The position numbers were made by a program, and so were the translations under genes. Source: Alphaproteobacteria bacterium (GTDB taxonomy: Bacteria; Pseudomonadota; Alphaproteobacteria; UBA2966). From it: a DNA stretch of 64,000 nt. The notes beneath the pieces are model-generated. The model did no database searches, was not told where the DNA came from, and worked only from the letters and a program-made list of their open reading frames with translations. Within the stretch, counting starts at the first letter, position 1; each line of letters starts with the position of its first letter. The stretch spans positions 1 through 64,000 of the forward strand of contig JABIFY010000002.1 of NCBI GenBank assembly GCA_018650465.1. The letters run 5' to 3'. Below, piece by piece: positions 8,034-16,394 of this stretch.

Positions 8034-8924
8034 CTATTCAGCAGCCATCGCGTGTTGGCGGACCAGACTGTCATAGTCATTCATCAGATTGCGGGTGATG
8101 TCCTGGACCTTGAAGGTCATGTCATCGATCTTGCTGATGGGGGTGACTTCGACGGCGGTGCCGGTGATGAAGATTTCTTCGGCGTCTTTGATCTCTTCCG
8201 GCATAATGGCCCGTTCGACGATTTTATAGCCACGGGCGCGGGCAAGGTCCATGGCAGTGCGGCGGGTGATGCCGTCCAGGAAACAATCCGGTGTCGGCGT
8301 GTGGATCACACCATCAAAGACAAAGAAAATATTAGCCCCGGTGCATTCCGCGACCTGGCCGCGCCAATCCAGCATCAGGCTATCCTGATAGCCTTCCGCT
8401 TCGGCGGCATGTTTGGACATGGTGCAGATCATGTAAAGACCAGCGGCCTTGGCAAAAACGGGCGCGCTTGTTGGAGGTGGGCGGCGCCATTCCGCTGTTT
8501 TCAAAGAGATGCCCTGCATACGAGATTCGGGCGAAAAATATTGTGGCCAGGGCCAGGCGGCGATGGCGACATGGATTTTTGTATCCTGGGCCGAGATCGC
8601 CATCATCTCACTGCCGCGCCAGGCCACGGGGCGCAGATAACCATCAGTGATGTCGTTGGCAGCCAGAACATCGATACAGGCCTGATTAATCTCGGCGACG
8701 GTATAGGGTATTTCCATACCCAAAGTTTTGGTGCCATCAAACAAACGTTCCGTATGTTCGTTCAGTTTGAAGATTTCACCTTCGTAGGCGCGCACACCTT
8801 CGAACACAGATGACCCATAATGCAGGCCGTGGCTCAGCACATGGGGGTGGACATCGCGCCACGGCGACAATTGGCCGTTGGACCAGATAAAACCATCACG
8901 GTCATCAAAACTTGGCGAAGACAT
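8034..8924 (-). CDS. ilvE: Branched-chain amino acid aminotransferase
   Basis: Fold-type IV PLP aminotransferase interconverting branched-chain 2-oxo acids with Leu, Ile and Val using glutamate. The 296-aa length is typical. The PLP lysine is in the APVFAKAAGLYM stretch (about residue 160); other marks are the start SFDDRDGFIWSNGQ, HVLSHGLHYGSSVFEGVRAY, and AECTGANIFFVFDG. It is divergent from the MarR gene across a 173-bp spacer and ends at a strong terminator, so it is monocistronic. D-amino acid transaminases are relatives, but the SSVFEGVRAYEG block favours IlvE. Confidence 0.93.
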   Translation of the reverse strand: MSSPSFDDRDGFIWSNGQLSPWRDVHPHVLSHGLHYGSSVFEGVRAYEGEIFKLNEHTERLFDGTKTLGMEIPYTVAEINQACIDVLAANDITDGYLRPVAWRGSEMMAISAQDTKIHVAIAAWPWPQYFSPESRMQGISLKTAEWRRPPPTSAPVFAKAAGLYMICTMSKHAAEAEGYQDSLMLDWRGQVAECTGANIFFVFDGVIHTPTPDCFLDGITRRTAMDLARARGYKIVERAIMPEEIKDAEEIFITGTAVEVTPISKIDDMTFKVQDITRNLMNDYDSLVRQHAMAAE

Positions 8925-9017
8925 GTCGACATTCTCCAGGATCGTCTATGCTAGGGTTGCAGTACCCATGACGGGCGCCGCAACCAAAGTGAAGGCCCAT
9001 CACTCTTGGTTAGATTA

Positions 9018-9108
9018 TTACGTTACACTGGGCCAAATGCGCAACAAAATAACGTTTGGTGCTGCAATACGTAACATTATGAGTTTTATATGTCAACATG
9101 ACTGACAT
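9018..9108. promoter_or_regulatory. Candidate operator region upstream of and overlapping the petP start
   Basis: The ilvE/petP spacer repeats the core ACGTTA/TAACGT three times (9018-9026, 9048-9056, 9068-9075). It ends in an inverted repeat ATGTCA-N7-TGACAT at 9090-9108 that spans the petP start codon. Such spaced inverted words fit autoregulation by the MarR protein encoded here. This is inference from symmetry and position only. Confidence 0.4.
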
Positions 9109-9586
9109 AAAGTCAAATGCCAATCCGCTGTTCCTGCGCGAAGAAGAACTGCGCCAGGGGATCGAACTGCTGTTTTACGCCTATCGCGACTTCACCAGTG
9201 ACCCGGATGAAATTCTCTCGACCTATCGCTTTGGCCGTGCCCATCATCGTGCCGTGCACTTTATCGGGCGAAATCCGGGCATGACTGTGGCAGAACTGCT
9301 GGCCATTCTGCGCATCACCAAACAGTCGCTCTCGCGCGTATTGTCGCAATTGATCGACCGGGGTTTTGTTGAGCAAAAAAAGGGGGCTGAAGATCGCCGC
9401 CAGAGGCTGCTGTATCTGACAGAATCCGGTATTGATCTCGAACTGCGCCTCTCGCAACCCCAACAAGCCCGTGTGGCCCGGGCCTACCGTGAAGCCGGGG
9501 CCGAGGCCGTTGAAGGCTATCGCAAGGTTTTGATGGGGTTGATTAAAGATGATGATCGCGCCCGCATCAAAAAGACTTTCCGTTAA
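9098..9586 (+). CDS. petP: MarR-family transcriptional regulator, PetP-like
   Basis: Winged-helix regulator, 162 aa. The central part reads GRAHHRAVHFIGRNPGMTVA then a recognition helix region (RITKQSLSRVLSQLIDRGFV) and the wing with EDRRQRLLYLTESG. It is followed 6 bp later by an OmpR-type response regulator; this MarR-OmpR pair matches the petP-petR pair known upstream of petABC in Rhodobacter. Here the petABC operon is 25 kb away. Function beyond DNA binding is inferred from that pairing. Confidence 0.8.
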   Translation: MTDIKSNANPLFLREEELRQGIELLFYAYRDFTSDPDEILSTYRFGRAHHRAVHFIGRNPGMTVAELLAILRITKQSLSRVLSQLIDRGFVEQKKGAEDRRQRLLYLTESGIDLELRLSQPQQARVARAYREAGAEAVEGYRKVLMGLIKDDDRARIKKTFR

Positions 9587-9592
9587 CGGATC

Positions 9593-10279
9593 GTGGCGGA
9601 CGAACAACCTCATATCCTGGTTGTCGACGATGATACCCGTCTGCGGGAATTGTTGCGCGACTACCTGATGAAAAATGACTATCGGGTGACAGTGGCGGAA
9701 CATGCCGACGATGCCCGACGCTATATGGTGTCGCTGCAATATGACCTGCTGGTGCTGGATGTGATGATGCCGGGCGAAACCGGTCTTGAGCTGGCGCAGT
9801 CCATTCGTCGCACCTCGGATGTGCCGATCCTGATGCTGACGGCTATGGGCGAAGCCGATGACCGCATCGCCGGGCTGGAGCATGGCGCTGATGACTACCT
9901 CGCCAAACCCTTTGAGCCACGTGAATTGTTGCTGCGCCTGCAAAGCCTTTTGCGCCGTTCTGCACCGCGGGAGCCAGCCCAGCCGATTGAGCCCCTGAAT
10001 TTTGGCAACTTCCGCTTTGATGTGGTGCGCGGCGAGATGACCAACAACGGCGACATCGTGCATCTGACCTCCAGCGAGGTTTCCGTACTGCGGCTGTTTG
10101 CCAATCGCATCGGCATGACCATCAGTCGTCTGGAAATCAGTGAAAATGGTGGTGGCGGCAGCGAACGTGCAGTCGACGTGCAAATTGCGCGCCTGCGGCG
10201 TAAGATCGAACCCGACGCCCGGACCCCACGCTATTTGCAAACGGTCTGGGGCGAAGGATACATTCTCTGGACGGACTGA
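9593..10279 (+). CDS. petR: OmpR-family two-component response regulator, PetR-like
   Basis: DNA-binding response regulator, 228 aa. The receiver domain has the acidic pair in HILVVDDDTRL, the phospho-acceptor Asp in LLVLDVMMPGETG (about residue 54), and the conserved lysine in YLAKPFEPRELL. The C-terminal winged helix has SERAVDVQIARLRRKIEPD and the terminal TVWGEGYILW. It starts with GTG at 9593, 6 bp after petP, and precedes a sensor kinase by 28 bp, making the likely cognate pair. In R. capsulatus PetR is essential for bc1 expression; the same role here is inferred. Confidence 0.9.
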   Translation: MADEQPHILVVDDDTRLRELLRDYLMKNDYRVTVAEHADDARRYMVSLQYDLLVLDVMMPGETGLELAQSIRRTSDVPILMLTAMGEADDRIAGLEHGADDYLAKPFEPRELLLRLQSLLRRSAPREPAQPIEPLNFGNFRFDVVRGEMTNNGDIVHLTSSEVSVLRLFANRIGMTISRLEISENGGGGSERAVDVQIARLRRKIEPDARTPRYLQTVWGEGYILWTD

Positions 10280-10307
10280 CTTTGGACGGATTGATCGCAA
10301 GCTTCAA

Positions 10308-11642
10308 ATGCTGAAACGTTTTCTGCCCACCACCCTTTTTGGCCGCTCGCTGGCCATCATGATCACGCCCGTCGTGTTGTTGCAAATCGTTGCGACCTAC
10401 ATCTTTTATGAGCGCCACTGGTATTCCGTCACCCGGCGCCTGAGCCAGGGCCTGGCTGGCGACATCGCCATGATCGTTGATTTGCACCGGGATACCAAAG
10501 GCGGCGATCTTTCTCAGGAACTGAAGCAGCGCATCTATCACAACATGCAAATCAGGGCACAGTTTTTTGGTAATGAAATTCTGCCAAACAAGCCGCCCCA
10601 GGTATCGGTCACCAACCGTATTCTTGATCAGGTCCTGGACCAGGCTCTGAATGATCGCTTCCAGCGCCCCTATCGCATGGACACCACCAGCTTTGGCCGT
10701 GAAATCGAAGTGCGCATCCAGTTTGCCGATGGCGTTTTGCAGGTGCTGACACCGCGCAAGCGTGTTTCCAGTCCGACAACTTATATTTTCATCATGTGGA
10801 TGGTCGGGGCTTCGTTGATCTTTCTGGCCATCGCCGTTCTGTTTTTACGCAACCAGATCCGTCCTATTCGAAAACTATCCGAAGCCGTGGACCAGTTTGG
10901 CAAGGGTATCGATATTGCTGACCTGAAGCCCAAAGGGGCAACGGAGGTTCGCCAGGCGACTGTTGCCTTTTTGCGCATGCGCGACCGCATCCGGCGCCAG
11001 ATCGACCAACGCACAGAAATGCTGGCCGGTGTCAGTCACGATTTGCGCACCCCGCTGACCCGCATGAAATTGCAGTTGGAAATGCTGGACAGCGATGCTG
11101 AAAGCGACAACCTGAAGGCAGATGTTGCGGATATGGAGCGCATGGTCGAAAGCTATTTGGCCTTCGCCCGTGGTCAGGACACCGAAGCCTCCAGCCGCTG
11201 CAACCTGGGTGACCTGGTAACTGACGTCGCCATGACGGTGCGCCGGGATGGGGGCAAGGTTGATGTGCAGCTGCCTGACAACATTTCAGCCGATCCTGAT
11301 CTATTGCAGGCCTTCGTGCGCCCGGTCGCGTTCAAGCGCTGCCTTTCTAACTTGATGAGCAACGCCCAACGCTATGCCGAGCATATTCAGGTAACTGTCC
11401 GCAAGGACGAAGACTATGTGCATATCACGGTGGACGATGATGGCCCCGGCATTCCAGCAAACAAACGCAAGGACGTGTTCCGCCCCTTCCTGCGTCTGGA
11501 TCAGTCCCGTAATCTGGAATCGGGCGGCAGCGGTCTGGGTCTGGCCATCGCCCGCGACGTGGCGCGCAATCATGGCGGGGACATCATTCTGGGTGACAGC
11601 CCCAGCGGTGGCCTCAGGGCATTGGTTCGATTGCCGGTTTGA
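10308..11642 (+). CDS. Membrane sensor histidine kinase (EnvZ type)
   Basis: Likely partner of the PetR-like regulator. The chosen start gives 444 aa. There are two transmembrane segments (about residues 15-35 and 155-180) bracketing a ~120-aa periplasmic sensor domain, a HAMP linker, a HisKA box LAGVSHDLRTPLTRMKLQLE (His near residue 245), and a HATPase domain with DDGPGIP and GGSGLGLAIARDVA. ATG 10308 was preferred over longer in-frame extensions because the membrane anchor follows it at once. The signal is unknown. Confidence 0.92.
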   Translation: MLKRFLPTTLFGRSLAIMITPVVLLQIVATYIFYERHWYSVTRRLSQGLAGDIAMIVDLHRDTKGGDLSQELKQRIYHNMQIRAQFFGNEILPNKPPQVSVTNRILDQVLDQALNDRFQRPYRMDTTSFGREIEVRIQFADGVLQVLTPRKRVSSPTTYIFIMWMVGASLIFLAIAVLFLRNQIRPIRKLSEAVDQFGKGIDIADLKPKGATEVRQATVAFLRMRDRIRRQIDQRTEMLAGVSHDLRTPLTRMKLQLEMLDSDAESDNLKADVADMERMVESYLAFARGQDTEASSRCNLGDLVTDVAMTVRRDGGKVDVQLPDNISADPDLLQAFVRPVAFKRCLSNLMSNAQRYAEHIQVTVRKDEDYVHITVDDDGPGIPANKRKDVFRPFLRLDQSRNLESGGSGLGLAIARDVARNHGGDIILGDSPSGGLRALVRLPV

Positions 11643-11672
11643 TCTGGATCGCCCCGGTTCAAACCTAAATGG

Positions 11673-12014
11673 TCAGAACAGTCTGCCGCCGTTCGGAACC
11701 TTGTGATCCGGTTGCAACAGAACAACTTCTCCCTTGTCGTCCGGTACGCCCAGCACCAGAATTTCAGACATGAACTTGCCGATTTGCCGGGGCGGAAAAT
11801 TCACTACGGCAACGACCTGTCGGCCTACCAGTTCTTCTCTGGTGTAATAGATCGTGACCTGTGCGGAGGATTTGCGAACACCAATGTCATCACCAAAATC
11901 AACGCGTAATTTGTAGGCGGGTTTCCGTGCGTCGGGAAATTCATCGACGGCGATGATCGTGCCAACACGAACATCCACTTTCAAAAAATCTTCAAACGTT
12001 ATTTGTTCAACCAC
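11673..12014 (-). CDS. CsaA-like tRNA-binding-domain protein
   Basis: Small OB-fold protein, 113 aa, of the CsaA/EMAP-II tRNA-binding family, proposed to act as an export-related chaperone or tRNA-binding factor. The signature includes FLKVDVRVGTIIAV, DARKPAYKLRVDFGDDIG, RKSSAQVT and NFPPRQIGKFMSEILVLG. GTG at 12014 is the best start because the conserved fold begins there; the frame extends further upstream but that part is antisense-like and overlaps the tetR end. It lies 28 bp after the TetR gene and is probably co-transcribed with it. Confidence 0.87.
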   Translation of the reverse strand: MVEQITFEDFLKVDVRVGTIIAVDEFPDARKPAYKLRVDFGDDIGVRKSSAQVTIYYTREELVGRQVVAVVNFPPRQIGKFMSEILVLGVPDDKGEVVLLQPDHKVPNGGRLF

Positions 12015-12042
12015 TTTTCCCACCAAACCAAACGAAAGCCGA

Positions 12043-12705
12043 TCATCCGGCTGCTGTTTGCTGATCCTCTTGCCGAAAGGAACGCTGCCCCTGAAGGCTC
12101 GATACCAGGCGGTCTGTCCTGGACAGGTGACGATCAAGTGCCGACATCGTGGCCGACATATCTTTGCTCTCGTCTTTCAACCATACCCGCATGGTCGCAA
12201 TTATGATCACATCAAGACCTGCGGCCCTAAGGCGACCTTTCAGGCCGGACGAAGACACGCCGGCTTTTTCCAACATCCAGATCATTGATTGTCGACGTCT
12301 GGCCCCCAGGCAAATTGCCGCCACCGGATCATAGGGCAGGTCACGGGCAATCGCCTTGATGGCACCGCGCCAGGGCTGCAAGGCATCGAAGCGTTGCATG
12401 GCGACATCAAACAGTCTGTCCTTAACGGGTTCATCAGGATCAGCCGTGGTGTCATTGTCCAAAACCACCTGATCAACCCGCCGGACAAAATGGCTTAACA
12501 AAGCTGATTTTCCGGGCACCAATCGCTGCAACTGTGCAAGGCTCAATCCAGCTTCGTCCGCGATATCGCGCAAAGTCAGATCGCGCCAACCAAGTTGCTC
12601 AGCCAGCTTCAACATGGCATCCAGCACCTGATCCAAAGGATCAGCCGGAACGGCCTTGGCTGGCTTCTTCTTCGATTTTGTTTTACCTGTGTTTTCGACC
12701 ATCAT
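12043..12705 (-). CDS. TetR-family / COQ9-like protein
   Basis: About 220 aa. A lysine/alanine-rich N-terminus is followed by a TetR helix-turn-helix: WRDLTLRDIADEAGLSLAQL. The C-terminal half (MRVWLKDESKDMSATMSALD, then RHLSR) resembles the COQ9 domain, so a role in ubiquinone biosynthesis rather than, or besides, gene control is possible. ATG 12705 was chosen because AGGA lies six bases upstream; a GTG at 12735 is also in frame. It lies downstream of proC, as in many alphaproteobacteria. Confidence 0.8.
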   Translation of the reverse strand: MMVENTGKTKSKKKPAKAVPADPLDQVLDAMLKLAEQLGWRDLTLRDIADEAGLSLAQLQRLVPGKSALLSHFVRRVDQVVLDNDTTADPDEPVKDRLFDVAMQRFDALQPWRGAIKAIARDLPYDPVAAICLGARRRQSMIWMLEKAGVSSSGLKGRLRAAGLDVIIIATMRVWLKDESKDMSATMSALDRHLSRTDRLVSSLQGQRSFRQEDQQTAAG

Positions 12706-12800
12706 CTTCTGTCCTGTTCGGAAAATAGATAGCACTTTCTCCGCCCTTTTCCAGGCCGGAACTTCTTAAAACTGGAATTACTTATTGCATCATTCACAGA

Positions 12801-13619
12801 TCAGGCGAGTTTGGCTAATGCCCGCGAGCGGTCAGCCGCCGCCGCCACAGCCCGTGTCATAAGCTGTTGCAAGCCATCACTTTCCGCCATCAAGACCTCT
12901 AACGCTGCCGCCGTGGTCCCGCCCGGACTTGTGACATTTTTACGCAATGTGGCAGCGCCATCATCGGCCTGCCGGGCCAGCTCCCCCGCCCCGCTGACCG
13001 TCGCACTGGCCAGTTGCGTGGCCATATCAGCAGACAATCCAGCTTCCTGTCCCGCCTTCGCCAGACACTCAATTAATAAAAAGACATAAGCCGGGCCACT
13101 GCCTGAGGTGGCGGTGACGGCGTCGATTAAACCTTCATCATCAACCCAGCCCACATCGCCAACGGCTTCCAGCATATCATTGCACAGGGTGCGTTGCGCG
13201 TCTGAAACATTTTTGTTGGGGCAAGCCACCGTAATACCGCGCCGCACGGCAGCAGGTGTGTTTGGCATGGACCGGACAATGGCCGCGTTGGATCCGAGGA
13301 AATTTTCAAAGGTCGAAATGGGCGTGCCTGCCGCGATGGAAAGGTAAACCGCCGAGGCTGTAAAACCGGCAAAGGCCGGGGCCGCGTCCGCCATCTGTTG
13401 TGGCTTGACCGCAAAGATCACCACCGCCGGGGCCAGATCAGCCGGCAAGCCAGCGGGCGTGTCATAGACGTTGACGCCCAGCTTCGCTGCTGCTGCCGCG
13501 TTGTCGGCGAAAGGCTCAACAATATGAACACTGTCGGCTGCCATGCCGCGATCCAGCCAACCGCCCAGCATAGCGCCGCCCATTTTGCCACAGCCAACAA
13601 GTAATACAGGTCCGGACAT
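12801..13619 (-). CDS. proC: Pyrroline-5-carboxylate reductase
   Basis: Last step of proline biosynthesis: NAD(P)H-dependent reduction of pyrroline-5-carboxylate. The 272-aa protein has the Rossmann start VLLVGCGKMGGAMLGGWL, VRSMPNTPAAVRRG, and the family signature DAVTATSGSGPAYVFLLIEC plus LRKNVTSPGGTTAAALEVL. Its length is standard. It sits between ybjN (upstream) and the TetR gene, an order common in Rhodospirillales. Confidence 0.97.
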   Translation of the reverse strand: MSGPVLLVGCGKMGGAMLGGWLDRGMAADSVHIVEPFADNAAAAAKLGVNVYDTPAGLPADLAPAVVIFAVKPQQMADAAPAFAGFTASAVYLSIAAGTPISTFENFLGSNAAIVRSMPNTPAAVRRGITVACPNKNVSDAQRTLCNDMLEAVGDVGWVDDEGLIDAVTATSGSGPAYVFLLIECLAKAGQEAGLSADMATQLASATVSGAGELARQADDGAATLRKNVTSPGGTTAAALEVLMAESDGLQQLMTRAVAAAADRSRALAKLA

Positions 13620-13926
13620 CGTATTTTCCTTTTTCCAATTTCCCCTTCCTGGGGAAATTGATTGACGCTCAAGCGCCGCTAGTGGCTTTGGACCTCAATG
13701 GTCCTTGTTAGCTCACAAATTATGATGTGTTGGTGACTAGCATTGTGCCGCCACAAACCCGTGGTTGCAACATGGATGGCAGACGATATGTGAGGCTTAA
13801 CCTGCTTCAACCAGAATCGAATCTGGTTCATCTGTAACCAAGGATGTGACCACATCCCCGGCGCATGCGCCGCCCCAGCGGAGCCAGTGCCGAAGGCATA
13901 CCTGGCGCGAGCTAAAACAAGTCTGC
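13620..13926. other. Intergenic region between ybjN and proC with short palindromes
   Basis: About 300 bp without a credible gene. It contains an inverted repeat AACCAGA-N6-TCTGGTT (13809-13828) and the perfect palindrome GGCGCATGCGCC (13860-13871). The latter is followed by GCGGAGCCAG, a word also found in the REP-like elements at 14721 and 38532, so a decayed repeat is possible. It should include the proC promoter. Confidence 0.4.
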
Positions 13927-14421
13927 TCACGCCTCGCCGTGAGTCTCCAGCATGGCGGCGGCCAGGGCTTCATCGGCTGACTTGCCACCCCAGACCAGGA
14001 ACATGAAAGCCGGGAAAACCCGCTCACATTCCAGCAAGGCGATTTCCACCAGTTCTTCAATTTGCGTTGAGCTGGCACCGTTGTCGCCGACCATCAAGGC
14101 CTGGCGAAACATCAGCATGCCGTCTTCAGCACACAGATCAAAATGCCCGATCCACATGCGCTCGTTGATTTTGGCCAGCAGCATACAGACATCGGCATAG
14201 CGTTGTTCGGCCACCTTCATGTCAAAGGCGCAGGTGAACTGCATGACGCTCAGGTCTTCGCGCCAGGCAAACCAGAGTTGATACTTGTTCCATTGACCAT
14301 CCACACAGACGGCAAGTTCCTCGTCCGTCGGGCGCTCAAACAACCATTCGTTTGCGGAAACAAGCTGTTCAACAAGATCTAGCGGATTTGCTGCAGAAAA
14401 ATCGAGTTCAGCGATACTCAT
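13927..14421 (-). CDS. YbjN-domain protein
   Basis: Putative sensory-transduction regulator of the YbjN family (T3SS-chaperone-like fold), 164 aa. Recognisable parts are DLVEQLVSANEWLFERPTDE, a tryptophan-rich strand region (YQLWFAWREDLSVMQFTCAF), and ALLECERVFPAFMFLVWGG. I chose ATG 14421; the frame runs 132 bases further upstream but that part is not protein-like for the family. It is adjacent to proC as in relatives. The molecular role is not established. Confidence 0.82.
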   Translation of the reverse strand: MSIAELDFSAANPLDLVEQLVSANEWLFERPTDEELAVCVDGQWNKYQLWFAWREDLSVMQFTCAFDMKVAEQRYADVCMLLAKINERMWIGHFDLCAEDGMLMFRQALMVGDNGASSTQIEELVEIALLECERVFPAFMFLVWGGKSADEALAAAMLETHGEA

Positions 14422-14720
14422 GGCCACCCCCACTTTGCAGGTCTCGTCAGAAAGGGGATCAGCAGCAATCGGACTATCAGTATTATTGTGGCCAGGCTGC
14501 CCCAACCCACCCTGAGGGTTCGACGCCTGATTATCCCTGATCAGCCCAAACACGCAACATATTGCGCCCGCACACCCCTCAAAACACTATGGGGGGTAGA
14601 CTGACACGACATATAGCGGAATTCAAGCGTGATATCGCTTGGGGCTGGTAGAAAGTTGTGGATAAGGTTGATTTGGTAAGGGGATACAGAATTGATGAGC
14701 CCTAATTTTAACGCAGCTCA
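14422..14720. other. Intergenic region upstream of ybjN
   Basis: About 300 bp between the ybjN start and the REP-like element. It holds the presumed ybjN promoter. No gene, RNA or strong hairpin was seen. Confidence 0.4.
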
Positions 14721-14908
14721 GCCAAATCCGGTGCCTGGCACAAGCATCTTTGCGAAGCTGCCTGGCTCCGCATTTGGCGGATTTTTCAGGCACCAGCGTG
14801 GTCGATAATTTGATGGCCACAACAGAAACCGCCCATTGTTCGCGGGCTTTACCAACACCGACCGCAAAAGCGGAGCCAGGCACGAAGAATGCCAGGCACC
14901 GGTTTTCC
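14721..14908 (+). repeat. 188-bp REP-like paired element, copy 1
   Basis: The left end carries GGTGCCTGGCAC then CTGCCTGGCTCCGC; the right end carries the reverse forms GCGGAGCCAGGCA and TGCCAGGCACCGG, so the ends form an imperfect inverted pair. Copy 2 at 38532-38719 is the same length in the opposite orientation: 57 of 61 bases match at the left end and 41 of 44 at the right end, while the middle 83 bases are much more diverged. The structure suggests a REP doublet mobilised by a transposase encoded elsewhere. Confidence 0.85.
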
Positions 14909-15292
14909 TCTGTTTTCCTTCAATGAACAAAAAAACCCGCGCGAAACATACTTCGTGCGGGTCAGCCGGTCGGTCGAAATTTGTTCAGGGTTCCTGAGTA
15001 TCATATTAATGTCTTTTATCTCCTGGTTCAGTATTTTGATCGCATCTGTATAAGGCTTGATTTCAATTTCGAGGGCATTAATTTCACCATCTAGCCTGTC
15101 TCTTTCGGCAATATCCCCCGAATTATGGGCTGCCTCTTTATCTTTCAGCAGGCCGCCTAACTTGGTCGTCAGCGGTAATTTTGCCCATTTAAGATCATCT
15201 CTTCTTTTTTCCTTTTCTTTGCGTCGTGCAATTAGTTCTGCCTTGCTTTCGCCAAAATATTGGCTCTGTTGATTGGATGAAAACCCATTCAT
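14849..15292 (-). CDS. Coiled-coil hypothetical protein whose tail reads through a terminator and a REP element
   Basis: 147-aa frame. Residues 1-110 are charged and helical (ARRKEKEKRRDDLKWAK; later DGEINALEIEIKPYTD), fitting a coiled coil of unknown function. Codons for residues about 111-120 coincide with an intrinsic terminator hairpin at 14929-14962, and those after about 128 lie inside the REP-like element. The last ~35 residues are therefore probably not native: the original stop may have been lost by a frameshift or by the repeat insertion. The gene starts after the terminator of the upstream unknown gene. It could be a decayed gene. Confidence 0.45.
   Translation of the reverse strand: MNGFSSNQQSQYFGESKAELIARRKEKEKRRDDLKWAKLPLTTKLGGLLKDKEAAHNSGDIAERDRLDGEINALEIEIKPYTDAIKILNQEIKDINMILRNPEQISTDRLTRTKYVSRGFFCSLKENRGKPVPGILRAWLRFCGRCW
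14929..14962 (-). terminator. Intrinsic terminator inside the coiled-coil frame
   Basis: The minus-strand RNA folds as ACCCGC-a-CGAA-loop-UUCG-c-GCGGGU followed by seven U. It is a textbook terminator but lies within an open reading frame, implying that the true gene end was upstream of it. Confidence 0.8.
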
Positions 15293-15309
15293 TGTCTTGA
15301 TCTTTCCAT

Positions 15310-15333
15310 AAAAAAAGGCCGCGTAGTGCGGCC
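15310..15333 (-). terminator. Intrinsic terminator after the 317-aa membrane protein
   Basis: Minus-strand GGCCGC-ACUAC-GCGGCC followed by seven U; a perfect 6-bp GC stem. It ends the transcript of the unknown gene at 15444-16394. Confidence 0.88.
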
Positions 15334-15443
15334 TTGGAGTATTTATTCAATTGCTGTGATTAGTCCGTAAATTCTAATTACCGATCATTGGAGCCTCCTT
15401 TCAGTTCAACCATTTCCCGATACATTCGAGATTTCACCATTGA

Positions 15444-16394
15444 TCACTTTGACAAGCCAAATAAATTGATGCCAGTCCACTTGTAGATAATCAGAAGTCC
15501 CCGCCCAAAAAGATCGCTCAAGTCATTTGTGAAAATGAAATATTCGCGAATATTGCCGACCTTCCTGGGTCGCACGCCTATGACATCATACTTGCTGACC
15601 ATGGATATTTTCCGGGGAAGAGCGTGGTTCCATGGGAAAAATACCGTATGCCCAACGCGGCCCGCAACAAGGTATTCATAATAGTAAATGTAAATACGCC
15701 CCGTACGAGAAACAGTTGATGCAATGCCGCCCGATAAGCCCCTGCCTTGAGGGGTAAGATATCGATGACAAAACATGTTATTTATTGGCAATCGCAATTC
15801 GGTGCGGTCGTCTTCGGCACAAGCCTGAACAACCGGGTCCACCAAAACCCTGGTTGTTACGTAGGGCTTATAACCGTCTTCAATGACCACATAATCGCCT
15901 TTGGAAATCTTCTCTGTCTTAGATACATTGTGGTCCCATTCAATAATATCATGTTTGCAAAATGCCGGGCAAACGACATTTTTTGTTTCGACGTGCATAA
16001 AAAGAACATGCCGATCCTGGTTCAGTGTGATGAAAATCGCGATGGCGCAAGGCAAAGCAAAAAACAGCAAAGGCTTCAGGGACCGACGATCCAGGTTTTT
16101 CCAATCCAGCGCCAACAGGAACCAGGTGGTATATTCAGCGATCTGCACAAATCTATCGAACAATACAGCGGGCAAAAAGTTCCGATTATCCCATTCGACT
16201 GGCTCATTTCGAAGCGCAAACCTTACGACCAGATAAAACACAAACAGCGACACTCCGAAAACTCGACGGCCAATCGACACCTGATGCAAGCCAGGCACAA
16301 GGATAAAGGCAGCCAGTTTGACGACATAATTCGCGCCCCTGACCAAAGTCCAGTCGGGCGTCATATAAGGTATCTTCGATTGCAAAAGTTCCAT
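15444..16394 (-). CDS. Hypothetical membrane protein, loosely signal-peptidase-like
   Basis: About 316 aa from ATG 16394 (a GTG at 16493 would add 33 residues). The N-terminal third holds four likely membrane segments; the first (VVKLAAFILVPGLHQVSIG) resembles the PGLGQ-type helices found in front of some S26-family peptidases. The soluble part contains KGDYVVIEDGYKPYV and a late VSKYDVIGVRPRK, weakly like S26 strands, but I cannot find the catalytic Ser/Lys. Base composition is more AT-rich than its neighbours, fitting an acquired gene. Function unknown. Confidence 0.65.
   Translation of the reverse strand: MELLQSKIPYMTPDWTLVRGANYVVKLAAFILVPGLHQVSIGRRVFGVSLFVFYLVVRFALRNEPVEWDNRNFLPAVLFDRFVQIAEYTTWFLLALDWKNLDRRSLKPLLFFALPCAIAIFITLNQDRHVLFMHVETKNVVCPAFCKHDIIEWDHNVSKTEKISKGDYVVIEDGYKPYVTTRVLVDPVVQACAEDDRTELRLPINNMFCHRYLTPQGRGLSGGIASTVSRTGRIYIYYYEYLVAGRVGHTVFFPWNHALPRKISMVSKYDVIGVRPRKVGNIREYFIFTNDLSDLFGRGLLIIYKWTGINLFGLSK

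Noticed and set aside
8052-8813. 253-codon plus-strand frame opposite ilvE
   Set aside because: Shadow of ilvE, no recognisable domain.
9113-10300. 395-codon minus-strand frame opposite petP and petR
   Set aside because: Both plus-strand genes have clear domains; the antisense translation is His/Gln-rich and unlike any protein.
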